Source of the DNA: Notospermus geniculatus
Lineage: Eukaryota > Nemertea > Pilidiophora > Heteronemertea > Lineidae
Direction of reading: 5' to 3'
Length of the DNA stretch: 64,000 nt
NCBI GenBank assembly: GCA_002633025.1
Contig: NMRB01000121.1
Span: 289,219 to 353,218 of the forward strand
A program made the position numbers and the translations under genes. Positions 21,174 to 33,200 of this stretch are shown in pieces. The notes beneath the pieces were generated by a model that was given only the letters and a program-made list of their open reading frames with translations, had not been told where the DNA came from and did no database searches. Each line of letters begins with the position of its first letter. Within the stretch, counting starts at the first letter, position 1.

Positions 21174-22610
21174 TGTTCAGCATTCACTCACTGAATCAAA
21201 TTTAGTTTTCGTCAAAGGAATGCTTCACCTGGATTTTTTTATGTATCCCGGAAAAGACGTCAAATCAAAGTCATTTTCTTACAAAATCGAACAAATATCC
21301 CTCTACAACAATTTTTGTCAATTATGACTTTAAAAAGACGTGTTTTAATCGATTAAATTATCCCGAATTTTAGCACCTCCAGACGACAGACACATCTGAC
21401 CTTGTGCGGAAACGACTGTCATATCCAGTGTGCTCACGGACTGACACTGCATATTGGCATACCGTTATCTCTTTTCGTGGACAAAAAGTTCGGTATTGAC
21501 ACGATGTGGATCTCAGAATGACATGGGCTGCAGTCCTTGAAAACGCTTGTCGCTACTTGAAAACGCAGTAAATTTTTAATGGGGTAATTTCATCAAATGA
21601 AAGCTCAGTGTAATACGAAATAATGCAGGCCTACATGTACAGGCTAGTTAGGGCCAGCTTTAAAGTGAGGGGAAGCAAACGTGTAGTCGTCAGCAATCAC
21701 TCTTCGAGCCCGTCACAACAAAACATCCGTTGATGTCCGCTCGATCAATCTATCACAGAGCCTGGGCTCAGTCCTTGGGAGAGACTGCCACATTACTAAT
21801 GACGTGGCGCCCATGAACTTGAATGACACTCAAACAATGCCAAAACCCCTGTCTAGTGCGATGTCACTACTCGGGAGAGGAGTTCACATGTACGTGAACA
21901 TTCCAGATCACCCCAACGTACATGTAGGCCCACTTGAATGGTAAATCCATTATTCTAGCACTGACTTGACACCTCTCAAGTGCGATGTCATTCGCGGTAC
22001 GTACCCCACACTTCGGGGACTGATTAGTAACGACACACTTACACCTTACACAACATGCCTCAAAAGCCATTCCATCGTTGTAATTCCACAGCCTGATCTT
22101 ACCAGCACGCCGACAAGTACCGGTACACACACTAGAACATTCCAAATTCATGAAATTTCTAAGTACATGTAGATAAAAGCTTTTTGAAGAGGTTGGGATG
22201 AACAAGTGGATTCTGAAGCCAGTGGAGTCCACTGGTTTCAGGACATTCGCCGGGTTCGCTTGCAGCCGCGGAAATACCACAACATGTAATTAATGATAAG
22301 AAGAATTCACATATGTATACTTGATATGGCGGTTATTTATTGTCATCACATACAGTAACATGATGTCATTATGTGGCACAAAAGTTCGTCACTTGCGAAA
22401 CACGCCTAAACAATTCAGAGAATCGGTTTCTTTATGCACGTCGTCCCACAGATTGGCCTCAGGTCCGCGTTGTTGTTGTGTCATGTATCTTTCTGGATAG
22501 AACTATTCGCCCACAGGTGAGTTGTGATGAGGCTAGGTACATGTAATATATCATTTAATCGAAATTCCCAACGTATTCTTACCAATAGAGGTGTAAAATA
22601 TGCTGCATCA
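21174..22610. other. Type 2 5' flank plus type 1 relic
   Basis: 21174-21500 is the conserved type 2 upstream flank. 21650-21716 resembles the first part of type 1 exon 3 (GCAAACGTGTAGTCGTCAGC on plus), with mutated coding sequence and no usable acceptor; 21780-22200 resembles intron 2 of type 1. I call the block a decayed type 1 gene fragment. It repeats essentially unchanged at 46816-48252. Confidence 0.5.
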
Positions 22611-22911
22611 CAGGGCCGTAGCTAGGTTTTTTTCGCTAGGGGGGCATTTTAAGCAAACGAGTTGCCCGGACATAGGCTTGGCCTTCGAGCGCCACAGGGG
22701 CCTGTTTTGCGGGGGGTCTGGGGGGCCTCCCGCAGAAAAATTTTGAAACTTAGAAGCTCTGAGATGCGATTTGAGGTCAATTTCCTTCACTCTGAGACAC
22801 GAACAATTCTGATCTTTTATCCCATTTGATTTTGCTGAAAAAATTTTTTTTTTGAACAATTGGCCTGGGGGGGCATTTGCCCCCCCTGTCCCTATGCTAG
22901 CTACGGGCCTG
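22611..22911. mobile_element. 301-bp MITE with CAGGGCCGTAGCTAG ends, CATCA target duplication
   Basis: Left end CAGGGCCGTAGCTAG, right end CTAGCTACGGGCCTG, flanked by CATCA on both sides (22606-22610, 22912-22916). G-rich interior (GCGGGGGGTCTGGGGGGC). Second copy at 48253-48553 with the same flanks. Confidence 0.7.
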
Positions 22912-23348
22912 CATCAGAATGCCTCCCGTATGCATGAGCACGCTTTATTTTTCGCCGGGCGGACACCCATTCAATCCAAATACCCCACATCCTCTTCCAA
23001 CCAATACAGGTGCTAAGGCGGTGACAGTCCGGTGCGTACACAACGCGTCAGGAAAGCGTTCAACCAATCAGGGTGGCGGTAACACAGACCGAAACACCTA
23101 CCGAAGAATCTGATTGGCGGAACTACTGCACGACGCGTCGCGTACGCGCCAGTTTCTCACCGGCTTTACAACTGCATGAAAATGCCTCCCGGCCCGTATG
23201 CATGCAAGCGCCCGCTTTATTGTTTGGCGGACCTTGGAGGAATTACACTTGACAACGTATGATTCCTCTCCAAGGGCGGACACTCAAAATCCATTGTGTT
23301 TCACAGGTCGGCGCTAGGCGGCGTTATGGACGCACCAACCTGTGTCCG

Positions 23349-23349
23349 N
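23349..23349. other. Single-N contig join
   Basis: Sequence identical to the second unit up to TGTGTCCG, then N, then a sequence that rejoins homology only near 23529. The second unit carries about 600 bp (48990-49600) here instead. Confidence 0.85.
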
Positions 23350-23756
23350 TTGCTTAATTAGCTGATTAACGAAAGATGAAAGCACATCGTTTACAATTCA
23401 GATGTGTAGAACAAGAGTATCAATTTCATAGAAATACATGAAATCGATGCTACCTTTTTGCTTGAAGAAAATATGAATTGTTTTCAGTCGCCATTTGCAG
23501 TGCGCTTCCTTATGGCTACCGCCCCCTTAAACAATCGTATGTTGACTGCGAACACAAACTTCCACAAATCCTTCATTTATCTCCATCGCAAATACGTAAC
23601 TCTATACTGTACGTTGAAGCTTGTGGGTGAAAAGAAGAGGGAGCTGTATTCGAGATGATAGTGGTGACGTACGGTACATTTATTACGAGACGTGGAATGG
23701 TAAACTATGGAGACAGAAGCTTGTAAATGAAATAAACATCGGGAAAACAGAAAATT

Positions 23757-23930
23757 CACGGACTTCTCTAAATTTTTTTTTGTGTCCAAAAACACCTTTC
23801 AAGACAGGAAACATAGGAAACGAGGGGGGACTTGCACATTTTTCACGGCCTTCTCTAAAAATTTTTTTTGTGTCCAAAAACACCTTTCAAGACAGGAAAC
23901 ATAGGAAACGAGGGGGGACTTGCACATTTT
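23757..23930. repeat. Tandem duplication of an ~87-bp unit
   Basis: Two copies of a unit containing GTGTCCAAAAACACCTTTCA and ACGAGGGGGGACTTGCACAT, side by side, differing mostly in T-run length. Non-coding, just 3' of SCYL2. Confidence 0.85.
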
Positions 23931-24280
23931 GACGGACCTTATGGAAAGTTGCTGATCAATATCATCACTACCGTACATGGCACCAAACGGCAGGAATTCA
24001 ATTGTGCCAAAAGAAAAGCCCCATTTTCTTGAGTAACAGCTAGCCTTTTTGCATAACTGAACATTCAAATGGTACCGTCTTCCCAATGTATTTTCTACAA
24101 TAAACATGTACAGAACAATGAGCCTAGCAGTTCGTGGAAGGAATGATAAAATCTTTTTAATAAATAATTTTAGACAGAGATTCCCCTCACAACAGGAATA
24201 GCCATCCCATTAATAGGGTATGGTCCAGTCTATTTGTAAATTTTACATAGCGACCATTTCTTGACCATGTACAGGTAATA

Positions 24281-27200
24281 CTATCCAAAGATATCAGCCA
24301 ATTCAGACCCTGATGAGCTAGGGGCATGGTTCTGAGCATTGTTCATCATTCCACTATTCTGGTTCATGAACGGATTTGGTGTCCTTGTCATCCCTTGACT
24401 ACCAATCGTTCCTTGGTTACCCATCATGCCTTGGTTACCCATCATGCCTTGATTACCCATCATGCCTTGATTACCCATCATTCTCGGTTGCCCCATCATG
24501 TTTCCAGAATTTCCCATCATTCCACCAATTCTTGGTTGCACCGCGGCCACAGGTGCTCGTTGCGTCGAAAGATCATTCAAAGAAGGCCGGTGCTGATTTG
24601 AAGACGTCACCAACAAGTTATCAAAAGCAGACAAGTCAATATTCTTATTCTGTGCTTTCTGTTGTCCTTGTCCCATGCTCATAGCAGGTTGCTGTCCCAT
24701 TCCCATATTCGGCTGGTTGAACCCTGACCCCATGCTTCCAAAGCCTGACTGGTTCATCCCTGATCCACCAGACATATTTGACATTCCCGAACCAAACATA
24801 GTGCTAGTTGGGGGCATGCTGTTGAATCCACCACCTTGGCCCATAGAATTGAAACCACTTCCAGGAGATGTCATTCCATATGTGTATGACCCAGATGTTG
24901 TTTTTGAGGAGGACATAAAGTTCGTATTTGTCAATGTCCCAGTCAGATTTTTAGGCTTGTTTGCCGGTTGAGTAGATTTGGCAGCTGCTGGGGTCAGTGG
25001 TTTTTGCTTTTTTAACCGTTCTTGTGTCTCTTGGTCTCTGGCAAGCTTTTGTTTTTCCTCCATCGTCAAGTTAACCTGAAATGGAAGTGGAATTTATTAC
25101 ATCTGTCAGAATTGGCACCAGCATCGAACTGTGAAATGTTTTCAAATATGTGACCCGCGCCAGCAAAATGTGTCGAAATGCGCCGGAAAGAAGACTCAAC
25201 ATGACACAAGAGAACAACTCTCGAAATTATCAGAGTCAAATTTCACAATGCCCAGACAATACTGAAATCAACAATCCGTTGGTGTACCTTGGGTCTTCTT
25301 CTCTGCGCATTCCGACTCATTTTGCTGGCATGGGTCACATATGGTATCTTCCCATACAATTCAGACCTTTCCATGGACTGGTACGCAAGGATTAACTTGC
25401 ATTTTTATCATGTGTTTGCTTACCTTAGCAGGCTGAGCAGGTGTCTTGTTCTCCACGGCAGGTTTCGCTGGCGAGTTCTCACCAGGTTTTTTTGTCTTGT
25501 TTGTGTTGTTGGCTCCTAACATCCCAGAAATGCCAAAACCGCTCATTAACTTCTCCATCTGAAATGTGGTCAAGATGAAAATGCAACGTCAGCAGATTTC
25601 TCAACTGCAACACTGCATTGATACAACAGTGTGTATTCCTCTGGCAAAGCATGACATACCAGTACCTTGGAGGAATTTACTGACAGTATAATTCCTCCAA
25701 GCCAGTACTAACTGAAATCTTTACATACATGTATCATTACCGGCGTCATAACCCTGTTGGTGCATGGGGTCCTTTTATACTTGCCCTGGCATAGACACTC
25801 AGGTACAAGGGACCACAGCTTTTAGTCCCTTCCGATGGACCCTCAATTAATATTTCACAATTTGTTTTTGTATATGCCTTCACCCAAAGTCGAACTCGCG
25901 CCCACCCATGCCATTCCATTTCTTTATTATTAAGTATTTGCATTGTGAGTATTACCATTGTATCATTCTTGTTTGTGGAATCGTTGGTGTTGGCGACATC
26001 AGGAACAGGGTCAGGACCAAATTGTATTGTTCTGAAAAGTGAAAGACAAGAAGGTAATGATGTGCCCACATCACCAGAACACTTGGGTGGTTAGGAGTTG
26101 GGTTACTTTCAAGATTCATAGATAGCATGAATAGATAGATGGCATGTATTAGGCATGAAACAAGGAACTAAAGGACAATACTATGTCAATTCTTTGAATT
26201 CCACGATCACTTTACCATTTCACAGAACCACTTTCTTACTTTCAGATATCACAAATGTTTCATCTTGGCAGGTCATTTTTGTTAGGGTGCCAAACCAACA
26301 TTTTTCTAGTCATTATTGATTAGGGGGATTCCATCTACCAGCAATGTCCTCCATGTACAATGGCATGAAGATTCATAACAAAGGTACCGGTCGGTAGACA
26401 TTGTAGCTAGATGCAAACAACACATATCACCAGAGGTATAAGCAAATGCATCTTGACACATCAAGGCCTACGGTCACTTCGCCCTCCGACTAGAGCGAGA
26501 GTAGGAGTGATAGGAACACTTGTCAGGGCAAGATGAAGCAAATGCACACTGAATCAAAGTCCAGTGATGTAAATGTGAAAGGAAGGACTTAAAACAGTAA
26601 GTAAGACACATTTACGTGCTAACACACTTGTAAAATAGACACTACAGATAAAGAAAGTGAAATTTGCTAATTTAACTATGCAACTATTTCTAGCTTTAGA
26701 ACTAGTGCTTTAAAAATATCTAAAAGTGGTAAAGAAGGAGAACACCAGGCTGGTGTTGATTAATGTCTAAGACTAGAGAGTTAGCAGTTAATTCATGAAG
26801 AAAATGGTTACAATCATCTTTAGCAGGAACTAGATTGTGCCGAATTAATCAACTCAGTGACACTGAACTTTGTATTTTTTTTACCTAATCAGTAATACTG
26901 TTACTACATGTATTACTAATACTACTACATACAGGCCCAATGAAGTTAAATGATAAACATGAACTACATTTAATATTAAAAGTGGGTGCAAGCAAAACAA
27001 CAAATACGTTGCGAGTTACAGGAAAAGGTGGGACAGAGTGCAATTTGTACAGCTAGCACAGACAAATAAAAAACTCACTCATCTCCAAAACCTAGATCAG
27101 GAAGGCTACAAAAGGACAGACAATTCATAGTGAATAATGACGTGAGAGATATGTATAATATAAGGGAGCACTCCTGCTCATTGCCAGTCTTCCTAACATC

Positions 27201-30200
27201 CTAACGGGGGAAACCTTTCCATTTTTACTCACCTTGTCAATTTGTTTGGAGCAGTTTATTTTCAGCCATTTTCAATGGCTAAAATAGCTCAAATACACGA
27301 CTACATTTGATGCGATGTCTGCTCAAAAATGCGCAATCAGAAGGAAATGCAACATCATGAGTTGAGAGGAAAAATTTGGCTAGCGAGAAAGGACATGCGG
27401 AAATGAAGCGGCCAAAATATGATGGAATGCATGGGAAATCGTTCTGAAATTCGTTCAGAATCAGAAGTGAGAAAGCCATGAGCCAACTTCAATATTTACA
27501 CTTCAGTGAAGAGCACATAAGGGACACACTCTGTGTGAGCTACTGTGAAACTAATGTATTAGGCGAGCCCTGCATACTACGATCTATAAATACACACAGT
27601 ACACCTGCACGGTCTATATTCCTGTCCGCAGTGAAGTAGCCTACGTCTGACTGCGAACAGGATTTTGCAGTACCTCACTCGGAGTGTGTACCTATGATAC
27701 CTACGAATTTCACAACAACAGACATGCGAGACAGTGTTTTGATTCTAACATGCTTCGGTATTCAGAGTTTTTTCACTAAGATTCATGCACTAGCAGTAAG
27801 TGTTCAGGGGAGCCCTGGGGCAGTATTGGATATTTCTCTGTAAAATGGGAAATGTTGTGTAATTTCATAAAGTGAAACTGAAAAGATTGGTCAAGACAAG
27901 GAGAAAACACCACAATTTACATGTCAAATATGGTCAAAACTGCAAATGTTCCCTCTCCAGAAGTTGATAGCACAAATGGTAAAGCAAGACATTCTATCAA
28001 GCAGGACGGGGTACATGTAAAGTTGAAGAAACCTTTAAACCTGATCAAAACTGGGTATTTTCTCAGCTCCAAAAGGAACATTTGAAAAAGTTTCCCAAAA
28101 GTAAACCAGTACTTTTAGAGTAAATTGGGGCACAGACATAGGGGATTTACAAAAGATAAAACACAATACTACACCTCCATCGGCTAAACAACGAAAGGAA
28201 AATTTATCAACTGTTTTACTGATTGAATGCATCACACGGAAATGAAGGGACCATTGAAGGATGATTTTCAAAACCACTCTTCGTGAGATTCAAAAAAGAA
28301 CATGGGCGATTGTCATGCAACACAACTGAACACATCTTCTACAGTAATCTGACCAGTTCTGCACTCCAACGGTGAAAGGCATTAGAAGTACATGTATGGT
28401 GAAAGGCACTTGAAGTAGAGAATAGTTCTATCATGTACATGCAGGTATGCTGTAATGCACATAGCTATCACTTCAAAATCAATCATGCACCCACTCGTCA
28501 CAAGCCGAGTGATTGCCTTCTACCAGTGGAGAGCTCAGTCACTGACAGGACATTCAGCTACCGGAGTAGAATCATGCCAATCTACTTTCAGAGTGAATAT
28601 GCAGATTTATGTATTACAGCCAATCAGGCCACACAACAACTTACCCCTGGTCTCTGATTTCCATGATTGTACTACGCAATAAATAACCGATGAATGAAGA
28701 TGGACCTGTGGCCGTTTTATGAGAGTGTGATCATTTTATGAGGGTGTGATCATTTTATGAGGTGTGATCTTTTAGTATCATTTTGTTTCAAATTATTGCT
28801 AATGACGGTGATCATGAAATTGTAATGACTTCAACACAGCTTCGTGTAAATGATTATTAATTTGTGAATACTTCAAAATGACTTTTCCATCCAGTCAAGG
28901 GGATTTGACACAGAAGTCGTAATTTGTAATATATTAGGGCTGTTTAGACGGCAGGCAAAAATCCACATGCGATCCGATCGAATCCGAATATGGTTCAAAA
29001 CTCTTGCGTGTATGTAAACGCTACCCAATGTATCCAATCGGGATTCAAAGTGGACCACTGATTTTGCTGGTCCCGAATCTGCACACATTTTAAACTGAAA
29101 TCACTGGACCACATATGACCAGATTAAAATTGCTCATCAAAACACAAATGAGACCCGAATCCGGATTCATCATACCTGCCCACATGCGCATTGACGTGGT
29201 TTTTCTACTCCACTGACCAAACTCGCTGTGGAGAGTTCCACGAGGATAATTTTAAGTCGGAAAGCGACCAGATTAACATGCATGTGTTTACGCTACCCAA
29301 AAACTTGGAACACATCCAGTCGAGAATGCGGGTCGATCAGATCAAATATGAATGTGTTTTTGGGGCTTGTAGCCCTATTGGGGTCTTATTTCAAGAAATA
29401 CTCTTTAGGGGGTAATATGAACAACAATTATTTTCCCAATGAGTTCCCCTGATGCCAATGCAGAAAACAACAAAACTGTAATCCTTTATTTCCAATTTTT
29501 CATTCTTACCTTTGATCTTGTTGCATTGAGCTGAGTTGTTCTAACTTGCCTCGGTGCTCTGACTCCACCTTACCAACCATTTCTTTTATCACAGTTATAA
29601 AAGCGACGAACTGTAAAGGTTTGAATAATTCGTCATCAAACTATTATCTGGACTCTTCAACAATGCCCCAGTGAAAATGATCAAAGGCAAGCTGCAAGAT
29701 AGTGTTTTGAAAGGAATCTGACAAAGTGTCAGACACAGTTTGTTTTGTGCCTCTCAAAGTGTCAGACACAGTTTGTTTTGTGCCTCTCAAACAAGATTTG
29801 GAGACTGTCATTTATTGGATTGTTGAACAAAAATCCTGCGGATTGGACCCGCCAATGGGTCAGGCAGCAACAGGGGTGTGCCTGACAAACCACAGTTTGG
29901 TGCCTGCCAATGTCTCCTTGACAGGCCCCATAAATTGCAGCTTGAAGGGGGGGGCAAAGACACAAGGAGGCACAATGTCCGAGGCAATTTATGTACAGCA
30001 GTAGATAAGGACTGTCAGAATACTCACTTGCTTTAAATTGAGGTTGCTATCTATCGACAATGGAATGAGATATGGTAAAACTTTTAGGGCCAGTGTATCT
30101 TTGGTTATGCCAAGCTTCTTGTGGGAAAAGGCAACTTGATATATACCTGTATTGTGGGGGAAAATGAAGATATGTTATCAAGAAATCAACAGTAAACATG

Positions 30201-33200
30201 GCGGAATTAGGCCTACATAATGTAACAAAGCATAGAGTAGAGCCTCACCTAATATACTCATCAACACAGCTGGTTCTCTTGAGGGTATCTCAGTCAGAAG
30301 TGGGAGTACTTCGTCCAAAACATACCACTTGTCCATGAACTCTAACAACTTGCCGACACAGACAAGGCAATTTACACGCACCTGGAAAGGAAACAGAAAA
30401 CTTCAGTTTTGAACAGTTTTGTTTCCTTGGCCTTGCCTTTTTTACTAAACAGAAAAATAAAATGCTATTTGAGTAGACAATTCTTCTGGCCGAGATTTGA
30501 AAGCCAAAGGGAAATCCAGGCCTTGTCTTCTGAGGCGAGTGAAAAACTACTTGCCTCAGAACAATAGAGTTCTCTATTGTTCTCAGGCGAGCAGTTTTTC
30601 ACTCGCCTCAGAAGACAAGGCCTGAAATCTTACTACAGTTGAATCAAGATCATCAGCTAGACTTACCCCCAGTAACGATGTACTCAGGCATAGTTTTTTG
30701 ATTCTGGGCATGATGGCATTTTTCATGGCACTGTATTCAATCAGATCGGCAAAAGTAGGAATGATATTCAAGCACATTTCCTACAAGAGAAAAATATGAC
30801 ATAACGCATCAAGAGGGCAATACAAAACATCAGTATCATCAAGTAAAGGCAATCCTGCAATAGGAAAAGGATGTAACAGATTGCAGTACCTGTATTTGTG
30901 GGGACTCTGCTTCGAGTGCTCTATAAATCATAGGAAGTATATGATTCTTCACGTCAGCAGATGGTGTCTTCTTCAGCAAAATGTTTGTGTTCTGTATGAA
31001 GATCAGCGAAATCTGAAAAGAAATGAAAGGCAGAAAATCAGTAAAGGATTCCAATGAATGACAGGACAGGTGAAACACCTTGGAATATTTCAGTTACAAC
31101 GCCAAGGTGTGAAAGGTTTTTCATATGAAACCCCACTATCACAACCCTTAAAATTCTTTGGCTTTGCAATTTTAATTGAAATACGAACACAAAAATGCCC
31201 AGAAGTTTTATCTGGAATGCAACTTCCATTACCTTTTTATTCAAGTGCTGAATTGAATGGAATTGAATTCCTATAAAACACGGCAAAATATAGGATTTCA
31301 CAGTATTTTTCTCATGACATAATGACCTCTTACCTGAACTGGTGAAGCAATCTGAAATGCAGGGATCAGGGAAGGGAGGACATGTCGGACAAACTCGGCG
31401 TCGGTCAGCTGATTAGCAATGAAGAGCACACTGGGAAGGACAAATGGAATCATATCGTGGTTCACGAATTCGCTAAAGAGTGCCGGGAGAATTCGCTGGA
31501 TGCACACTCTCTGAAAACAGAAATGAGAGTTTTGACATTTTAAACTAAACCAACGGACCAGGCAACCAAGAACCGATGTTTGAGTGGAGCATCACAGATA
31601 CCAGGTGCACATCTGGAGCTTCACAAAATTGCCTTGGGTACTGCCCATGTCTGGGGTTCCACAAAGCTAACTTTGGGTGCATGTCTGGAGCATCACCTGT
31701 CTATGGTGCAAGTCTAGAGCTTCACAATGCTATCAGGGCTGCATGTCCGGAGCTTCAAAAGTTGTCTTGGGTGCTCCACATGTCTGGAGCTTCACAAAGC
31801 TTTCTCAGGTCTTGCCTGAAGCTACTCAAAGATGTCTGGAGCTTCACAAAGATATCTGCTTGTAGCTTCTCAAAGATGTCTAGCGAAGGATTTTTCACGA
31901 ACTCCATCAGGCCAACAATAGAACACACTAGACTGAGTAGGGTTCAAGTCAAACAGTTTCTTCCAGTGATAAACCTAGAGTATGTACTCACAGGTGGCAT
32001 CTTTTCCAGAACTTTTGGCAACCCCTTAAAGAACTGAGACTTCTGTAGATTATCTCTCTGAATGAGTGAATCCAGATAGAGTAGAGTTACCACTCCCACG
32101 TCCTCAAAGAAAGGAATCTTTGACATCTGGTGAGCATCGGGTCGGACCGTTGGTTCAGCATTCAGGAGCATTTTAACGTGTTCTTGCACTTCGTTGGGTA
32201 TGGAGTTGAGGAGTGAAACTTTCAGACGACGTAGCTAGGAAAGAAATTCGTAACAATGGAGATATGGCACAAAATGGAGATATGGTCCTGTGAAAAACAA
32301 ATCTGGCAATCTTACAATTGTGCAAAATGCAACTCCCTTTCACTATTTTTGAAACTTACCTCTTCCACATTTTTCTTGTACACTGACATCTCATTTCTAC
32401 AGTCGAACAGAGGCTTGCCCTTGTTGAATATGGCAAACATGAGTATGCCAAGTGAATACATATCACTGGCAGTAGAACAGGTCATAGTCAGGACATATTC
32501 CGGTGCAAGGAAGTTCAGGTTTGACTGTGCAACGTGTGGGAAATTAGGGTCCCATTCTTTGAATTGGAATATCACCTGAAGCAGAGAGGGTTCATATGTA
32601 GTACAATGTACATATGAGCCAGTTATTGATCAATACTTTCAATGATATTTCAGGGCAGCCAATGGAGCTGATTCTGAGCACTGAGCAGTTGCCAGTAGCC
32701 ATGGCCAAAAGCTCGAGCCAAGCAAGGAAAAAACAACTTACTGAAAAGGGCAAAGCAACTAAATAGAAAGGTGACCCACTATCGGCAAGTAGTGGTTGTC
32801 CAAAGCAATGAGGTGAATTTAATTTTGAACCCTGACATGGCTGCACCAGTGTTTTCCCTGGGATTTAGTTGAAACGTGACGGTCGCTTGACGCGCGAAGC
32901 GTGGCAGCCGAGGCGCGTAGCGCCGAGCGGGGGGTGTGCGAGGGGGGGTGCCCCCCCTCGCGTAGAAAATTTTTGATTCTAGAACACTGCAAGACGCCAT
33001 TTCCGTGCCCGAAAACGCAACGCAGTACTAACTTTCTTGACGGACCGAAGCGCGTGCAATGAGCCGAGCGCCATCTATGAAATCTTGTTGGCAAGTTTAT
33101 GAACTAGACAATGCTAGACGGGTGGTAAAGGTAGTATAATTGGACCGATCCATTATCGTTGTTGAAAGGGGTGTGTAACAACCATCTTCCTCTGTTGCGT

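Noticed and set aside
21867-22280. 137-codon minus-strand frame, identical at 47509-47922
   Set aside because: Lies in a decayed type 1 intron; identity only reflects the recent block duplication.
24326-24971. Plus-strand open frames opposite the SCYL2 C-terminal exon
   Set aside because: Shadows of the low-complexity Met/Gly/Asn coding repeat on the minus strand.
31576-32037. 153-codon plus-strand frame with SGASQ-like repeats
   Set aside because: Translation of the intronic tandem repeat plus antisense of a SCYL2 exon; no start context or domain.
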